Of a stretch of 64,000 nt of DNA, positions 53,342 to 61,496 are shown piece by piece. How positions within the stretch are numbered: position 1 is the first letter of the stretch; each line of letters starts with the position of its first letter. A model generated the notes under the pieces. The model worked only from the letters and a program-made list of their open reading frames with translations. It made no database searches and was not told the origin of the DNA. Source of the DNA: Rhodobacter sp. (GTDB taxonomy: Bacteria; Pseudomonadota; Alphaproteobacteria; Rhodobacterales; Rhodobacteraceae); the NCBI GenBank assembly GCA_016704435.1, contig JADJAB010000001.1, positions 1-64,000 on the forward strand, in the 5' to 3' direction. A program made the translations under genes and the position numbers.

Positions 53342-53485
53342 TGTCACCCTCCGCTCTCATCCGGAATTTACGTCAGCCTTGTTGACATTCCAAGTCACAA
53401 GACGTACCAATCCGCCGATTTCGCGCAAGAATCTGTCCGTTTCGGACCTTTCCTGCGCAACATTCGAAAAGCGAGAGAGGCTGCG

Positions 53486-54352
53486 ATGACTGGATATGAC
53501 GATCGTGACGGGTTCATCTGGATGGATGGCAAGCTGGTGGACTGGCGCGCGGCGAACGTCCATATCCTGACCCATGCGCTGCACTATGCCTCTTCGGTGT
53601 TCGAGGGCGAACGCTGCTACAACGGCAGGATCTTCAAATCGACCGAGCATTCCCGACGCCTGCGCATGTCCGGCGAGCTGCTCGACATGCCGCTGCCCTA
53701 CAGCGTCGAAGAAATCAACGCCGCGAAAGAGGCCACCCTCAAGGCCAACAACCTGACCGACGCCTATATCCGCGCCATCGCCTGGCGTGGGGCCGGCCCC
53801 GACATGGGCGTTGCCTCGAAGAACAACCCGATCCGCATGGCCGTCGCCTGCTGGACCTGGGGCAGCTACTACGGCGACGCCAAGATGAAGGGCGCCAAGC
53901 TTGACATCGCCAAGTGGAAGCGCCCCAGCCCCGAAACCATCCCCTTCGCCGCCAAGGCGGCCGGTCTCTACATGATCTGCACCATGTCGAAACACGCCGC
54001 CGAGGCGAAGGGCTGCTCCGACGCAATGATGTTCGACTACCGCGGCTTTGTGGCCGAGGCGACCGGCGCCAACATCTTCTTCGTCAAGGACGGCGAGGTG
54101 CACACTCCGAAGCCCGACTGCATCCTGAACGGCATCACCCGGCAGACCGTGATCGGCATGCTGAAAGACATGCAGATCAAGGTCCACGAACGCCACATCA
54201 TGCCCGAAGAACTGGAAGGATTCGAGCAGTGCTGGCTGACCGGCACCGCCGCCGAAATCACGCCTGTCGGGCAGATCGGCGACTACAACTTCGAAGTCGG
54301 CGACCTGACCAAGCGGGTTTCCAGCGAGTATGAAAAGCTGGTGCGGGCCTGA
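53486..54352 (+). CDS. ilvE: Branched-chain amino acid aminotransferase
   Basis: PLP-dependent transaminase for Leu, Ile and Val. 288 residues from ATG 53486 (MTGYDDRDGFIWMDGKLVDW) behind GAGAGAGG. Fold-type IV pattern: HALHYASSVFEGERCYNGRI, IRAIAWRGAGP, AAKAAGLYMICTMSKHAAEA (catalytic Lys), DYRGFVAEATGANIFFVKDG and LTGTAAEITPVGQIGDY. Followed by a clear hairpin terminator. Confidence 0.95.
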   Translation: MTGYDDRDGFIWMDGKLVDWRAANVHILTHALHYASSVFEGERCYNGRIFKSTEHSRRLRMSGELLDMPLPYSVEEINAAKEATLKANNLTDAYIRAIAWRGAGPDMGVASKNNPIRMAVACWTWGSYYGDAKMKGAKLDIAKWKRPSPETIPFAAKAAGLYMICTMSKHAAEAKGCSDAMMFDYRGFVAEATGANIFFVKDGEVHTPKPDCILNGITRQTVIGMLKDMQIKVHERHIMPEELEGFEQCWLTGTAAEITPVGQIGDYNFEVGDLTKRVSSEYEKLVRA

Positions 54353-54359
54353 AGTGAAA

Positions 54360-54380
54360 GGGCGGGCATGAGGCCCGCCC
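54360..54380 (+). terminator. ilvE terminator hairpin
   Basis: Perfect 8-bp stem GGGCGGGC / GCCCGCCC with 5-base loop ATGAG, eight bases after the ilvE stop. No U-run follows, but position and strength support termination. It may serve the convergent DUF1508 gene as well. Confidence 0.8.
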
Positions 54381-54397
54381 GATCATTCGTTGTCGTG

Positions 54398-54571
54398 CTA
54401 GGTATAGATGGGTGCGCTGAATGCGCTTTTCACAAGTTTGATGCCTTCTTCGGCATCGGCCCGGTTCCAATAGCCCTCAGCCGAGTCTGCGAGAATCTTG
54501 TGGTTCGCAGCCTTGAGGTGCCATCGCCATTGCTGTTGCCCATCTTGGTAGAGTTTGTAGTACATTTTCAT
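54398..54571 (-). CDS. Small DUF1508 (YegP-like) protein
   Basis: 57 residues: MKMYYKLYQDGQQQWRWHLK, then AANHKILADSAEGYWNRADA and EEGIKLVKSAFSAPIYT. It matches the DUF1508/YegP pattern (F/Y-x-L-Y-x-D...WRW-LKAAN...IAdS-EGY-x-kADAe-gI). YegP proteins often have two such repeats; this has one. ATG 54571 or 54565, with AGGAA just upstream. Function of the family is unclear; surroundings have lower GC than the rest of the window. Confidence 0.7.
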   Translation of the reverse strand: MKMYYKLYQDGQQQWRWHLKAANHKILADSAEGYWNRADAEEGIKLVKSAFSAPIYT

Positions 54572-54855
54572 TTCCTATTATCAGACGCAATCTCTTGCGC
54601 CGATCCACATGGGCCTTCGCCACGCGCCTTGACGGAGTAACACGTTCCATGCGAGTCTAGGATCGTGCCTGAACAGCACTCCGCTGCGGCAACGCGGCTT
54701 AAGCGCCGAGGGCATCATGCCCCCGGTGCTTTCACATCTGCCATATTTCAGAGGTTGAGTCGAGAGGACTCTGTTTGTTCTCCACTAGAGACAGGTCCAA
54801 GCCAGTCGCCGACCCCAAGATAGTGTGGGCGATCATAGCCGGAATGGGATTGATA
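54572..54855. other. Gene-free region with a hairpin
   Basis: 284 bp with no convincing gene, moderately AT-rich. Contains the strong hairpin CCGAGGGCAT-C-ATGCCCCCGG (54706-54726, one mismatch) and GAGTC-GAGAG-GACTC near 54752-54766. These could be transcription stops for the hydrolase at 54856 or part of a small RNA; nothing decides. Confidence 0.4.
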
Positions 54856-55854
54856 CTAGAGGCTGTCGCGCCGCAGCGGCGTGGTCGAGCAATGCAGCCC
54901 GCCGCCGTTCTTGTGCACCGCTGCGTAGGGCAGCGTCACCCAACTCACCCCCGCCGCCGCCAGCCGGTCCAGCGTGCGGTTCGTCGCCCCTTCCGGCATC
55001 AGCACCTTTCCCGGTGCCACTGCCAGGGAATTGACGATCCACGGGTCATCGCCCGGATCGGTCTCGATATACCTGATCCCCCGTCGCCCCAACTCCTCAA
55101 GGAAGGAATAGGGCAGCCCCATCGGGTTCAGGATCGCCAGATCACGGTCGATCATCAGAAAGCTGACGTCCAGATGGATGTCATAGCCGGTCAGTTCCAC
55201 CACCAGCAACTCCACCCCCTGCCGCGCCAGCACTTCGCCGACCTGAGCCGCGCCGTCGCGGTTGACCCGCACGCCGACGCCGATCGCGCAGGTCGTCTCG
55301 TTCAGCCAGGCAAAACTGCCACCCTCCATCACGCCGGTGCCATTCACCGTGCGCAGGATCGGGATGCCCAGACCTGCCAGTGTCCGCGTCACCGCCAGTT
55401 CCTCGCCCCGCCGGATTCGCGCGCCCATCCGGCAGACGATGGCACCACCCTTCACCATGATGAACGGGTCGCGGGTATAGACCTGCTTCAGCCGGTTCCC
55501 CGCCTCGCCCTGAATGAAATGCACGGTGATCCCCTCGGCCCGCAAGGCCGCGACAAAGCCGTCATGCTGGGCCTGCATCAGGGGAATGTCCGGCGGCGTG
55601 TCCGACTGGAAATACCAGCCCACCGCCGGATCGCCGAACGACCCGATCTCGGCCAGCCGCTTTTGCGGATCCACCACCGCCATCTCCGGCCCCGGCCGGT
55701 GCATCAGGATATCGCGGATGCGCCCGACATCGTTGTCCAGCCCCCAGACCCGGCCCCAGGTCGCCTCCAACTCCCCTTCATCCTCGAAGGCGGGCTCGGC
55801 CCCGGCGGCGAAGGTCTTTATCGTCTGGGTGTAGATCCAATGCGGGTTGGTCAT
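54856..55854 (-). CDS. Arginine deiminase/dimethylargininase-family hydrolase
   Basis: 332 residues from ATG 55854, with GGAGGA upstream. Guanidino-modifying fold: VYTRDPFIMVKGGAIVCRMG (Asp in TRDP), EGGSFAWLNETTCAIGVGVR, DIHLDVSFLMIDRDLAILNP (catalytic His) and C-terminal KNGGGLHCSTTPLRRDSL with the nucleophile Cys. Related to dimethylarginine dimethylaminohydrolase and to amidinotransferases; substrate could be a methylated arginine or another guanidine. Stands alone between ilvE and sitABCD. Confidence 0.85.
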   Translation of the reverse strand: MTNPHWIYTQTIKTFAAGAEPAFEDEGELEATWGRVWGLDNDVGRIRDILMHRPGPEMAVVDPQKRLAEIGSFGDPAVGWYFQSDTPPDIPLMQAQHDGFVAALRAEGITVHFIQGEAGNRLKQVYTRDPFIMVKGGAIVCRMGARIRRGEELAVTRTLAGLGIPILRTVNGTGVMEGGSFAWLNETTCAIGVGVRVNRDGAAQVGEVLARQGVELLVVELTGYDIHLDVSFLMIDRDLAILNPMGLPYSFLEELGRRGIRYIETDPGDDPWIVNSLAVAPGKVLMPEGATNRTLDRLAAAGVSWVTLPYAAVHKNGGGLHCSTTPLRRDSL

Positions 55855-55954
55855 GGGTCCTCCGGCTTGCGCTGGCCAGAGCCTAGTCGCGCCGTGGGTC
55901 CGACGGCAAGCCGTTGCGCACATCCATGCGAGCACGTTTTGTCCTGTTGACTTC

Positions 55955-55969
55955 TGCGAATGTTTCGCA
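55955..55969. promoter_or_regulatory. Mur/Fur-type box upstream of sitA
   Basis: TGCGAA-TGT-TTCGCA, a perfect 6-bp inverted repeat with 3-bp spacer, 33 bp before the sitA start. It resembles the Mur (manganese uptake regulator) operators known in front of sitABCD in alphaproteobacteria. Expected to repress the operon when manganese is sufficient. Confidence 0.7.
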
Positions 55970-56001
55970 TTCTCATCACGAGTCCCCAACCGGAGCCGGA
56001 C

Positions 56002-56895
56002 ATGCCCCGCCCGCCGTTTCGTGCTGCCCTTGCCGCCCTCATCCTGTCCGCCGCTCCGCTGGCCGCCGAGAACCTGAAGGTCGTCACCACCTTCACCGTT
56101 CTGGCCGACATGGCCCGCAACGTGGCGGGCGATCATGCCACTGTCGTTTCCGTCACCAAACCGGGGGCCGAGATCCACGGCTATCAGCCAACCCCGCGCG
56201 ACCTTGTCGCCGCACAGGACGCCGATCTGATCCTGTGGAACGGGCTGAACCTGGAACGCTGGTTCGAGCAGTTCCTGACCAACCTCGGCGATATCCCCTC
56301 GGCCACCCTGTCCGACGGCATCACGCCGCTGCCGATCCGCGAAGGTGCCTATGAAGGCAAGGCCAACCCGCATGGCTGGATGTCGCTCGACAATGCCATG
56401 ATCTACATCGACAACATCGCCACCGCGCTGTCATCCGCCGACCCGGACAATGCCGCCGCCTATGCCGCCAATGCGACGGCCTACAAGGCCCGCCTGCGCG
56501 CCGAGATCGAGCCGCTTCGCGACAGCCTTGCCGCCGTGCCGGAGGACAAGCGCTGGTTGGTCAGCTGCGAAGGCGCGTTTTCCTACCTGGCCCGCGACCT
56601 TGGCCTGCACGAGGCCTATCTCTGGCCGATCAACGCCGATTCCACCGGCACGCCGCAACAGGTGCGCCGCGTCATCGACACCGTGCGCGACAACGGAATT
56701 CCGGTGGTGTTCTGCGAAAGCACCGCCAACACCGACCCCGCCGAACAGGTCGCCCGCGAAACCGGCGCGGCCTATGGTGGCGTGCTGTACGTCGACAGCC
56801 TGTCAGAGACCGGCGGCCCGGTGCCGACCTACCTCGACCTTCTGCGCGTCACCACCGAAACGGTGGCCCGCGGCCTGACCGAAGGGGTCGAATGA
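56002..56895 (+). CDS. sitA: Manganese/iron ABC transporter binding protein SitA
   Basis: Periplasmic metal-binding protein of the TroA/YfeA cluster. Start ATG 56002 (MPRPPFRAALAALILSAAPL, signal peptide); an in-frame ATG at 55960 lies within the Mur-type box. 297 residues with metal ligands in EIHGYQPTP (His), NPHGWMSLDNA (His), LVSCEGAFSYLARD (Glu) and TANTDPAEQ (Asp). YLWPINADSTGTPQQVRRVI and GGVLYVDSLSETGGPVPTYL are typical of SitA rather than ZnuA. The His-rich loop of zinc transporters is absent. Confidence 0.93.
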   Translation: MPRPPFRAALAALILSAAPLAAENLKVVTTFTVLADMARNVAGDHATVVSVTKPGAEIHGYQPTPRDLVAAQDADLILWNGLNLERWFEQFLTNLGDIPSATLSDGITPLPIREGAYEGKANPHGWMSLDNAMIYIDNIATALSSADPDNAAAYAANATAYKARLRAEIEPLRDSLAAVPEDKRWLVSCEGAFSYLARDLGLHEAYLWPINADSTGTPQQVRRVIDTVRDNGIPVVFCESTANTDPAEQVARETGAAYGGVLYVDSLSETGGPVPTYLDLLRVTTETVARGLTEGVE

Positions 56896-57767
56896 TGCAG
56901 GCGCCGTTGCAAGCAGCCGATGCCGGTCTGTCCGCCAGCCACGTCTCGGTCACATATCGCAACGGGGTGACCGCGCTGCATGATGCCAGCTTCGCCATCC
57001 CGCGCGGCTCCATTGCCGCGCTGGTCGGTGTGAATGGCGCCGGAAAATCGACCCTGTTCAAGGCGATCATGGGCTTTCTGCCCCTGGCGCGGGGTGAAAT
57101 CTCCATTCTCGGCCAACCCGTCCGCGAGGCGCTGAAGGCCGGCCGCGTCGCCTATGTGCCGCAGGCCGAAGAGGTGGACTGGTCCTTCCCCGTTCTGGTC
57201 GAGGATGTGGTGATGATGGGCCGCTACGGCCGCATGGGCTTCATGCGCACCCCCTCGGCCGACGACCGCCGCGCGGTGACCGAGGCGCTCGCCCGCGTTG
57301 GCATGGCCGACCATCGCCTTCGCCAGATCGGAGAACTTTCGGGCGGTCAGAAGAAGCGCGTCTTCCTGGCCCGCGCGCTGGCGCAGGACGGCCAGGTGAT
57401 CTTGCTGGACGAACCCTTCACCGGCGTCGACGTGCAGACCGAAGAGGCCATCATCACCCTGCTGCGCGAGTTGCGCGACGAAGGCCGGGTGATGCTGGTG
57501 TCCACCCACAACCTGGGCTCGGTGCCGGAATTCTGCGACCAGACCGTGCTGGTGAATGGCACCGTGCTGGCCTATGGCCCGACCGAGACGACCTTCACCC
57601 GCGAAAACCTGGAACACGCCTTTGGCGGCGTCCTGCGCCACTTCGTCCTCGGCGGCGCCGACCTGCACGAAGACGAAGACAGCCGCAAGATCACCACCCT
57701 CACCGATGACGAACGCCCCTTCGTCACCTACGCCGACAAGACCCGAACCCGTGGGGGCGCCGAATGA
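56892..57767 (+). CDS. sitB: Manganese/iron ABC transporter ATPase SitB
   Basis: 291 residues: Walker A VGVNGAGKSTLFKA, QAEEVDWSFPVLVEDVVMMG (typical of Mn/Fe ATPases), signature ELSGGQKKRVFLARAL, Walker B VILLDEPFTGVD, switch STHNLGS. C-terminal metal-importer tail with acidic/His residues (GGADLHEDEDSRK). 4-bp overlaps with sitA and sitC. Confidence 0.94.
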   Translation: MMQAPLQAADAGLSASHVSVTYRNGVTALHDASFAIPRGSIAALVGVNGAGKSTLFKAIMGFLPLARGEISILGQPVREALKAGRVAYVPQAEEVDWSFPVLVEDVVMMGRYGRMGFMRTPSADDRRAVTEALARVGMADHRLRQIGELSGGQKKRVFLARALAQDGQVILLDEPFTGVDVQTEEAIITLLRELRDEGRVMLVSTHNLGSVPEFCDQTVLVNGTVLAYGPTETTFTRENLEHAFGGVLRHFVLGGADLHEDEDSRKITTLTDDERPFVTYADKTRTRGGAE

Positions 57768-58621
57768 GCGAGCTTCTGGTCCCCTTTCAATACGGCTATA
57801 TGCTGAACGCGATGTGGGTGTCCGCACTGGTCGGCGGGGTCTGCGCCTTTCTGTCCGCCTACCTGATGCTGAAAGGCTGGTCGCTGATCGGCGACGCGCT
57901 TTCGCATTCCATCGTGCCGGGGGTGGCCGGGGCCTACATGCTCGGCCTGCCCTTCGCCTTGGGGGCCTTTCTGTCGGGCGGGCTGGCGGCGGGGGCGATG
58001 CTGTTCCTGAACCAGCGCACCGGGCTGAAGGAAGACACCATCATCGGCCTGATCTTCACCGCCTTCTTCGGGCTGGGCCTGTTCATGATCTCAATCTCGC
58101 CGGTGCCGATCAACGTGCAGACCATCATCATGGGCAATATCCTTGCCATCTCGCCCTCCGACACGCTGCAACTGGCGATCATCGGCTTTGTCTCGCTGGC
58201 GGTGCTGCTGATGAAATGGAAGGACCTGATGGTGGCCTTCTTCGACGAAACCCATGCCCGGTCCATCGGGCTGCGGCCCGATCTGCTGCGGCTGGTGTTC
58301 TTCATCCTGCTCTCGGCCTCCTGCGTGGCCGCGCTGCAGACCGTGGGGGCGTTTCTGGTCATCGCCATGGTCGTCACCCCCGGCGCCACCGCCTACCTTC
58401 TGACCGACCGCTTCCCCCGGCTTCTGATGCTGTCGGTCGCCATCGGCACGGTCACCAGCTTTACCGGCGCCTATCTCAGCTTTTTCCTTGATGGCGCGAC
58501 CGGGGGCGTCATCATCTGCCTGCAGACGCTGCTGTTCCTTGCCGCCTTCACCTTCGCGCCGAAGCACGGCTACCTGGCCGCCCGCCGCCGCGCCGCCGCC
58601 ACGCTGCAAGGGGGGCAATGA
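57764..58621 (+). CDS. sitC: Manganese/iron ABC transporter permease SitC
   Basis: 285 residues, about nine membrane helices, ABC-3 family: LMLKGWSLIGDALSHSIVPG, AGAMLFLNQRTGLKEDTIIG, VAALQTVGAFLVIAMVVTPG and ATAYLLTDRFPRLLMLSVAI. Paralogous to SitD; the two form the heterodimeric permease. Coupled to both neighbours. Confidence 0.93.
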   Translation: MSELLVPFQYGYMLNAMWVSALVGGVCAFLSAYLMLKGWSLIGDALSHSIVPGVAGAYMLGLPFALGAFLSGGLAAGAMLFLNQRTGLKEDTIIGLIFTAFFGLGLFMISISPVPINVQTIIMGNILAISPSDTLQLAIIGFVSLAVLLMKWKDLMVAFFDETHARSIGLRPDLLRLVFFILLSASCVAALQTVGAFLVIAMVVTPGATAYLLTDRFPRLLMLSVAIGTVTSFTGAYLSFFLDGATGGVIICLQTLLFLAAFTFAPKHGYLAARRRAAATLQGGQ

Positions 58622-59454
58622 TGGATTGGTCCTCCCCCTTCCAGTTCGCCTTCATGCAGAATGCCTTCCTGGTGGTGCTGCTGATCGCACCGCCTGCCGC
58701 GCTTCTGTCGTGCTTCATGGTGCTGAAGGGCTGGTCGCTGATGGGAGACGCGATTTCCCACGCCACCCTGCCCGGCATCGTCATCGCCTACGTGCTGAAC
58801 CTGCCGCTGATCCTGGGCGCCTTTGTGGCCGGCATGGGCTGTGCGCTGGCGGTGGGCTTTCTGCACCGCAACAGCCGGGTAAAACAGGACACCGTGATGG
58901 GCGTGGTGTTTTCCGGCATGTTCGGCTTGGGGATCGTGCTTTACACTTGGGTGCCGACCGATGTGCACCTGGATCACATCCTGTTCGGCAACATCCTTGG
59001 CATCGGCCCGGCCGATCTGTGGACGGCGGGCCTGGTCGGGCTGGCGGTCACCGCCGCATTGGTGCTGAAATGGAAGGACCTGATGCTGCATGCCTTCGAC
59101 CCGGCGCAGGCCAGCGCCATCGGCCTGCCGACCGGCGTCCTGCACTACGGCCTGCTGGCGCTGATCTCGCTGACCATCGTCGCCACGCTCAAGGCAGTCG
59201 GGCTCATCCTCGCCATCGGCCTTCTGATCGCGCCGGGGGCGATCGCCTTCCTGCTGACCCGGCAGTTCCCGCGCATGATGCTGACAGCCCTTGCGATCAC
59301 GACCGCCGCCATGCTGGGGGGCGTCTACCTGTCGTTCTTCCTCGACAGCGACCCGGCCGCGACCATTATCCTGCTTCTGTCAGGCGCCTTCCTGCTGGCC
59401 TTCCTCTGGCGGCAGTGGCGCAATGCCCGGCGTCACGCCCGCGTCACGCCCTAG
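58618..59454 (+). CDS. sitD: Manganese/iron ABC transporter permease SitD
   Basis: 278 residues, second ABC-3 permease: FMVLKGWSLMGDAISHATLP, VGFLHRNSRVKQDTVMGVVF, FGLGIVLYTWVPTDVHLDHI and AVGLILAIGLLIAPGAIAFL. Last gene of sitABCD; convergent with a small unknown gene six bases later. Confidence 0.93.
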   Translation: MMDWSSPFQFAFMQNAFLVVLLIAPPAALLSCFMVLKGWSLMGDAISHATLPGIVIAYVLNLPLILGAFVAGMGCALAVGFLHRNSRVKQDTVMGVVFSGMFGLGIVLYTWVPTDVHLDHILFGNILGIGPADLWTAGLVGLAVTAALVLKWKDLMLHAFDPAQASAIGLPTGVLHYGLLALISLTIVATLKAVGLILAIGLLIAPGAIAFLLTRQFPRMMLTALAITTAAMLGGVYLSFFLDSDPAATIILLLSGAFLLAFLWRQWRNARRHARVTP

Positions 59455-59460
59455 GCCGCT

Positions 59461-59628
59461 TCAGACCGTCCGCCCGCGCGCGATTCGCAGGAATTGCAGC
59501 AACCGGGACTTGCCCGCCGCCGGACGCGAGTGGTGCCAGGTGTCGCGCTTTTCCCTCGACAGCCGCAGAAAGTTCTTCACCTTCGTCTCTGTCGGGGCCT
59601 TGCGATGATCTGCCAGATGCTTGCTCAT
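59461..59628 (-). CDS. Small basic hypothetical protein
   Basis: 55 residues (MSKHLADHRKAPTETKVKNF, LRLSREKRDTWHHSRPAAGK, SRLLQFLRIARGRTV). Start ATG 59628 with a strong GGGAGGA SD; a longer in-frame reading adds noise. Very basic, with a helix-forming KVKNFLRLSREKRDTW, possibly RNA- or DNA-binding. I do not recognise the family. It lies between sitD and queG. Confidence 0.6.
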   Translation of the reverse strand: MSKHLADHRKAPTETKVKNFLRLSREKRDTWHHSRPAAGKSRLLQFLRIARGRTV

Positions 59629-59670
59629 GGGGGGTCCTCCCAAGTTGAAAGTGGACCGCCACCCTAGCAC

Positions 59671-59693
59671 GATTCTCAACGACGGCGAGAATC
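59671..59693. promoter_or_regulatory. Inverted repeat over the queG stop
   Basis: GATTCTC-N9-GAGAATC, 7-bp arms, overlapping the queG stop codon and 43 bp upstream of the small basic gene. Could act as a terminator stem or an operator for the small gene. Confidence 0.4.
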
Positions 59694-60713
59694 CTTTGTG
59701 TCCGCCAAGCGCCCCGCCGCCCATGCCGCCGCCTCTGCGACCACCGGATCGGCGTCGCCCAGCCGCGCCTCGGCCACCGTGATAAGCGCGGGCAATCCCG
59801 AATTTCCCACCGCATACATCACGTTGCGCACGAACCGCCCCCGCCCGATCCGCTTGACCGGAGACCCCGCGAACCGCGCCCGGAACGCAGCATCGTCCAT
59901 CGCTGCCAGCTCGGCCAGTTCAGGCAGACCAACCCGCGGCTGATACCCGATCTCCCGCGCCGCGGCGGCGAACTTGTTCCACGGGCAGACCGCCAGGCAA
60001 TCGTCGCAGCCATAGATCCGGTTGCCCATCAGCGCCCGCAATTCCAGGTCCACCGGCCCGGCATGCTCGATCGTCAGATAGGAAATGCAGCGCCGCGCAT
60101 CCAGTTGGTAGGGCGCCGGGAAAGCGCCCGTCGGGCAGGCATCCAGGCAGGCGGTGCAGCTTCCGCAATGCGAAACCTCCGCCGCGTCCGGCTCCAGCTC
60201 CAGCGTGGTGAAGATCGCGCCCAGAAAGAACCAGCTGCCCAGATCGCGGCTCAGGATATTGGTATGCTTGCCTTGCCACCCCAAGCCCGCCGCCTGCGCC
60301 AGGGGCTTTTCCATCACCGGGGCGGTATCGACAAAGACCTTGATCTCGCCGCCATGGGCGTCGATCAGCCACCGCCCCAGCCGCTTCAGCCGCCGCTTCA
60401 CCAGATCGTGGTAGTCCCTGCCCTGCGCATAGCAACTCACCACCCCCCGATCCGGCTGCACCAGCCCCGCCATCGGGTCGCCATCGGGCGAATAGACCTC
60501 GGCCAGCATCACCACCGATCGCGCCTCGGGCCACAGCGCCGCAGCCGACCCGCGCCAGCCCTCGCGCGCCTCCATCCAGCCCATCTGCCCGTGCCGCCCG
60601 GCCGCAAGATACGCCCGCAGCCGCCCCGCCGCCTCCGGCACCGCATCGGGCCGGCACACGCCCATGCCCGAAAACCCCTCGGCAAGGGCCCGCTCCCGCA
60701 AAAGCTCTTTCAT
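59676..60713 (-). CDS. queG: Epoxyqueuosine reductase
   Basis: Cobalamin- and Fe-S-dependent last step of queuosine synthesis in tRNA. 345 residues from ATG 60713 (MKELLRERALAEGFSGMGVC); an upstream in-frame start at 60782 is non-homologous. FVDTAPVMEKPLAQAAGLGW, SWFFLGAIFTTLELEPD, ferredoxin-like clusters HCGSCTACLDACPTGAFPAP and YGCDDCLAVCPWNKFA. C-terminal HEAT-like tail. The start ATG is part of a dispersed 22-bp element. Confidence 0.95.
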   Translation of the reverse strand: MKELLRERALAEGFSGMGVCRPDAVPEAAGRLRAYLAAGRHGQMGWMEAREGWRGSAAALWPEARSVVMLAEVYSPDGDPMAGLVQPDRGVVSCYAQGRDYHDLVKRRLKRLGRWLIDAHGGEIKVFVDTAPVMEKPLAQAAGLGWQGKHTNILSRDLGSWFFLGAIFTTLELEPDAAEVSHCGSCTACLDACPTGAFPAPYQLDARRCISYLTIEHAGPVDLELRALMGNRIYGCDDCLAVCPWNKFAAAAREIGYQPRVGLPELAELAAMDDAAFRARFAGSPVKRIGRGRFVRNVMYAVGNSGLPALITVAEARLGDADPVVAEAAAWAAGRLADTKDSRRR

Positions 60714-60729
60714 CTTGGCAGAAGTACTC
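60708..60729 (-). repeat. Dispersed 22-bp element, copy 5
   Basis: Minus strand GAGTACTTCTGCCAAGATGA then AA; the ATG is the queG start codon. Directly upstream (60737-60754) is the GC hairpin CCGGGGGC-TG-GCCCCCGG, the same arrangement as copy 1. It lies in the 49-bp gap between the GST gene and queG. Confidence 0.82.
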
Positions 60730-60762
60730 CGGGGGTCCGGGGGCTGGCCCCCGGTCTCTCCA

Positions 60763-61428
60763 TCAGAAATCAAGGTCGGCATAATGCGCAGGCGGCAGGA
60801 AGCCCGGCACCTGATCGGCCAGGAGCGTCCGGAACGACGGCCGCGACTTGATCTTTGCGTACCAGTCCTTCACCACCGCATGCCGGTTCCAGTCGACATC
60901 GCTGATGTAGTCCAGCGACGACAGATGCGCCGCCGCGGTGAAATCCGCCAGCGTCATCTCGTTGCCCGCCAGCCAGCGCCGCTGATCCAGAAGCCAGGCC
61001 AGGTAGTCCAGGTGATACTTGATCCGGCTCGCCCCGGTCTTGACGTTCTTCGAATCCGGATAGCCCTGCCCGGTGATTTTCTTGTTCACCCGCTCATACA
61101 GAAGCTTCGAGGTCACCTCGCCATGGAACTTGTCGTCGAACCAGGCACACAGCCGCCGCACCTCATAGCGCTGATCCGGGTCGCGCGGCATCAGCGCCGG
61201 GCTTGGCACAACCTCTTCCAGATACTCGCAGATCGCCTGGCTTTCGCTCATCGTGCGGTGGTCCATCCGCAGGACCGGCACCTTGCCCGCCGGATTTCGG
61301 CGCAGGAAATCGGGGCTTGGCTCCCAATACCGCTCTTCCACCAGCTCGACCTCGATCTTCTTCTCGGCCAGCGTCAGGCGCACCTTGCGGCAGAACGGAG
61401 ACAGCGGAACATGATACAGGCGGTTCAT
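60763..61428 (-). CDS. Glutathione S-transferase family protein
   Basis: 221 residues from ATG 61428 (MNRLYHVPLSPFCRKVRLTL); the frame continues upstream without homology. N-terminal thioredoxin-like domain with SPFCRK and KVPVLRMDHRTMSESQAICE (Ser/Glu glutathione site), and an all-helical C-terminal domain (WLAGNEMTLADFTAAAHLSS). Substrate unknown. On the same strand as mtgA upstream and queG downstream. Confidence 0.93.
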   Translation of the reverse strand: MNRLYHVPLSPFCRKVRLTLAEKKIEVELVEERYWEPSPDFLRRNPAGKVPVLRMDHRTMSESQAICEYLEEVVPSPALMPRDPDQRYEVRRLCAWFDDKFHGEVTSKLLYERVNKKITGQGYPDSKNVKTGASRIKYHLDYLAWLLDQRRWLAGNEMTLADFTAAAHLSSLDYISDVDWNRHAVVKDWYAKIKSRPSFRTLLADQVPGFLPPAHYADLDF

Positions 61429-61496
61429 CGGTGCGGATCCTCGGCTTCCTCCCTTCCTAGCCAATGCCGCGACCGGGTTGCAATCCCCGCGCCGCG

